Made by a program: the position numbers and the translations under genes. This document shows, one piece after another, positions 62,878 through 64,000 of a stretch of DNA of 64,000 nucleotides. Position 1 is the first letter of the stretch. Every line of letters begins with the position of its first letter. The notes beneath the pieces were generated by a model, which was not told the origin of the DNA, searched no databases, and saw nothing but the letters and a program-made list of their open reading frames with translations. The DNA is from Comamonas testosteroni (GTDB lineage Bacteria > Pseudomonadota > Gammaproteobacteria > Burkholderiales > Burkholderiaceae_C), in NCBI RefSeq assembly GCF_014076415.1, contig NZ_CP043568.1, positions 3,100,001-3,164,000 of the forward strand. Reading direction: 5' to 3'.

Positions 62878-63111
62878 ATGACCACCACCCACATTCCCAA
62901 AGGCGGCATGTGCACAACCTGCACCGATGGCTCCAAAGCCTGCGCAGATCTGCAGTTCGAGAGCATGCAGCCGGTCCAGCGCTACCCCGACGGCATCACT
63001 GCCGTGAAGTGCACCAGCCACAGCGCACCTGCTGCCGCACCGCCGCTCTGCATCAGCTGCGGCGCACGCAACAACCCGCTGCCCGACGGCAGCCTGCCCT
63101 GCGGTCACTGA
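62878..63111 (+). CDS. Small Cys-rich protein
   Basis: 77 residues with CTTCTDGSKAC at the start and CISCGARNNPLPDG near the end, two zinc-binding-like CxxC pairs. Probably a small metal-binding protein; no family. Its 3' end is followed by the GCCCGC hairpin and the methylase gene. Confidence 0.55.
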   Translation: MTTTHIPKGGMCTTCTDGSKACADLQFESMQPVQRYPDGITAVKCTSHSAPAAAPPLCISCGARNNPLPDGSLPCGH

Positions 63112-63168
63112 CCGCGCCACCAATCACAGCCCGCCAACTGCGCGGGCTTTGTCATTTCTGGAGCCCTA

Positions 63169-64000
63169 ATGCTTACCCCTCAATTTGTGCTGGCACTGTC
63201 TGCCAAGCTGGTGATTGACCTGTTTGCCGGTGGCGGCGGAGCCAGCACAGGCATTGAGCAGGCCATCGGCCGACCAGTTGACATTGCAATCAACCATGAC
63301 GCCGACGCCATCGGCATGCATGAGGCCAATCACCCCCAGACGCGCCATTACCGCGCCGACATCTGGGAGGTCTGCCCCCGTCAAGCCACGGGCGGGCAGC
63401 CGGTGGGCCTGCTGCATGCATCCCCGGATTGCACCCACCACAGCCAGGCGCTGGGCGGCCAGCCGCGCAGCAAGGAAATTCGCTCTCTGGCCTGGGTGGT
63501 ACCGCGCTGGGGCGGCATTGCCAAGCCTGATGTCATCACCCTGGAGAACGTGGAGCAGATGCTGCTCTGGTGCAGGCTAATTGCCAAGCGCTGCCCAGAA
63601 ACCGGCCGCGTCATCACCCTGGACAAGATCAAGGATGCCAAGGGCAAGACCACCTACCGCGTTGCAGACCCTGGCGAGCGTGTGCCACGCAATAACCAGT
63701 ATCTGGTGCCAGACAAGAAGCAACTGGGCAAGACCTGGAATCGCTTTGTGCAGATGCTGCGCAATCAGGGCTATGTCGTGCAGTGGCGCGTGATCTGCAA
63801 TGCAGACCTGGGCTGCCACAGCACCCGGACGCGCCTATACATGATCGCCCGACGCGACGGCCTGCCCATCATCTGGCCCGAGAAGACCCACGCCAAGAAG
63901 CCAGTAGGCAAGCTCAAGCCCCACAAGCCTGCTGCCGACTGCATCGACTGGAGTATTCCTGGCACAAGCATCTTTGGCCGAAAGAAGCCATTGGCCGAGG
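63169..64000 (+). CDS. DNA cytosine methyltransferase, 5' part
   Basis: At least 277 residues, open at the right edge. Motif I VIDLFAGGGGASTGIE, catalytic motif IV as SPDCTHHS (normally PPC), motif VI TLENVEQ and motif VIII STRTRLYMIARR. GGAG precedes ATG 63169. Likely a phage-encoded methylase for anti-restriction; the target domain is outside the window. Confidence 0.88.
   Translation, partial: MLTPQFVLALSAKLVIDLFAGGGGASTGIEQAIGRPVDIAINHDADAIGMHEANHPQTRHYRADIWEVCPRQATGGQPVGLLHASPDCTHHSQALGGQPRSKEIRSLAWVVPRWGGIAKPDVITLENVEQMLLWCRLIAKRCPETGRVITLDKIKDAKGKTTYRVADPGERVPRNNQYLVPDKKQLGKTWNRFVQMLRNQGYVVQWRVICNADLGCHSTRTRLYMIARRDGLPIIWPEKTHAKKPVGKLKPHKPAADCIDWSIPGTSIFGRKKPLAE

Larger units (their letters stand above)
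11281..64000. mobile_element. Lambda-like prophage with accessory cargo (right end outside window)
   Basis: From the integrase near guaA to the window edge there is a continuous set of phage genes: integrase, lysis, tail, head, terminase, replication, Cro/CI switch and early genes. No host gene reappears, so the right junction and attR are beyond 64,000. The left boundary is placed after the guaA terminator by inference; the att core cannot be defined without the other end. Head genes follow the lambda order; tail genes are of a different siphovirus type. Confidence 0.85.

Overview
The window reads as a GC-rich betaproteobacterial chromosome, most likely Comamonas or a close Comamonadaceae relative. 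This is inferred from gene content, codon use and GC-rich intergenic elements typical of that family. A large prophage interrupts it. Bases 1 to about 11,280 are ordinary core genome: gluQ (partial) and trmB, alaS, a DUF4259 gene, smpB, ratA-rnfH, a DUF4124 gene, guaB, a Phd/VapC-type toxin-antitoxin pair lodged between guaB and guaA, and guaA.

The prophage starts just downstream of guaA with a tyrosine integrase (11,516) preceded by five copies of a 9-mer, and runs past the right edge, so it is over 52 kb. Its structural genes lie on the minus strand and follow a lambda-like order when read leftward from about 55 kb: Cro-like protein, CII-like regulator, O-like and P-like replication proteins, Nu1/TerL terminase (TerL carries a 371-residue intein), gpW, portal, gpC protease/scaffold, gpD, gpE capsid, tail tube, tape measure, baseplate and tail-tip genes, then holin, SAR lysozyme and nested Rz/Rz1. 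The CI-like repressor (55,524, plus strand) is flanked by two operator pairs with the same 25-bp phasing. Plus-strand early genes to its right include an IS3-family insertion and end in an open DNA cytosine methyltransferase gene.

Three blocks look like accessory cargo. (1) 12.8-18.7 kb: an orphan UmuD-like protein with a LexA box, a long solenoid/2-TM protein, and a Rha antirepressor with a C4-like RNA leader. (2) 38.6-46.5 kb, between gpW and the terminase: Vsr, a DUF3883-type nuclease candidate and a Dcm methylase inside 15-bp direct repeats; a membrane protein behind a perfect LexA-type palindrome; a second, oppositely oriented Rha with its own C4-like leader; and an AT-rich retron. (3) 56-64 kb: HNH, P-loop and zinc-finger genes of unknown role.

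The strongest candidate for a new system is the retron at about 44,050-46,060: a structured non-coding leader, a 73-residue unknown protein, a reverse transcriptase with the retron NAxxH and VTG motifs but LLDD in place of YxDD, and an overlapping cold-shock-domain protein. The neighbouring LexA-palindrome/membrane-protein and methylase-nuclease-Vsr modules suggest that this site, between TerL and gpW, is a cargo hotspot.
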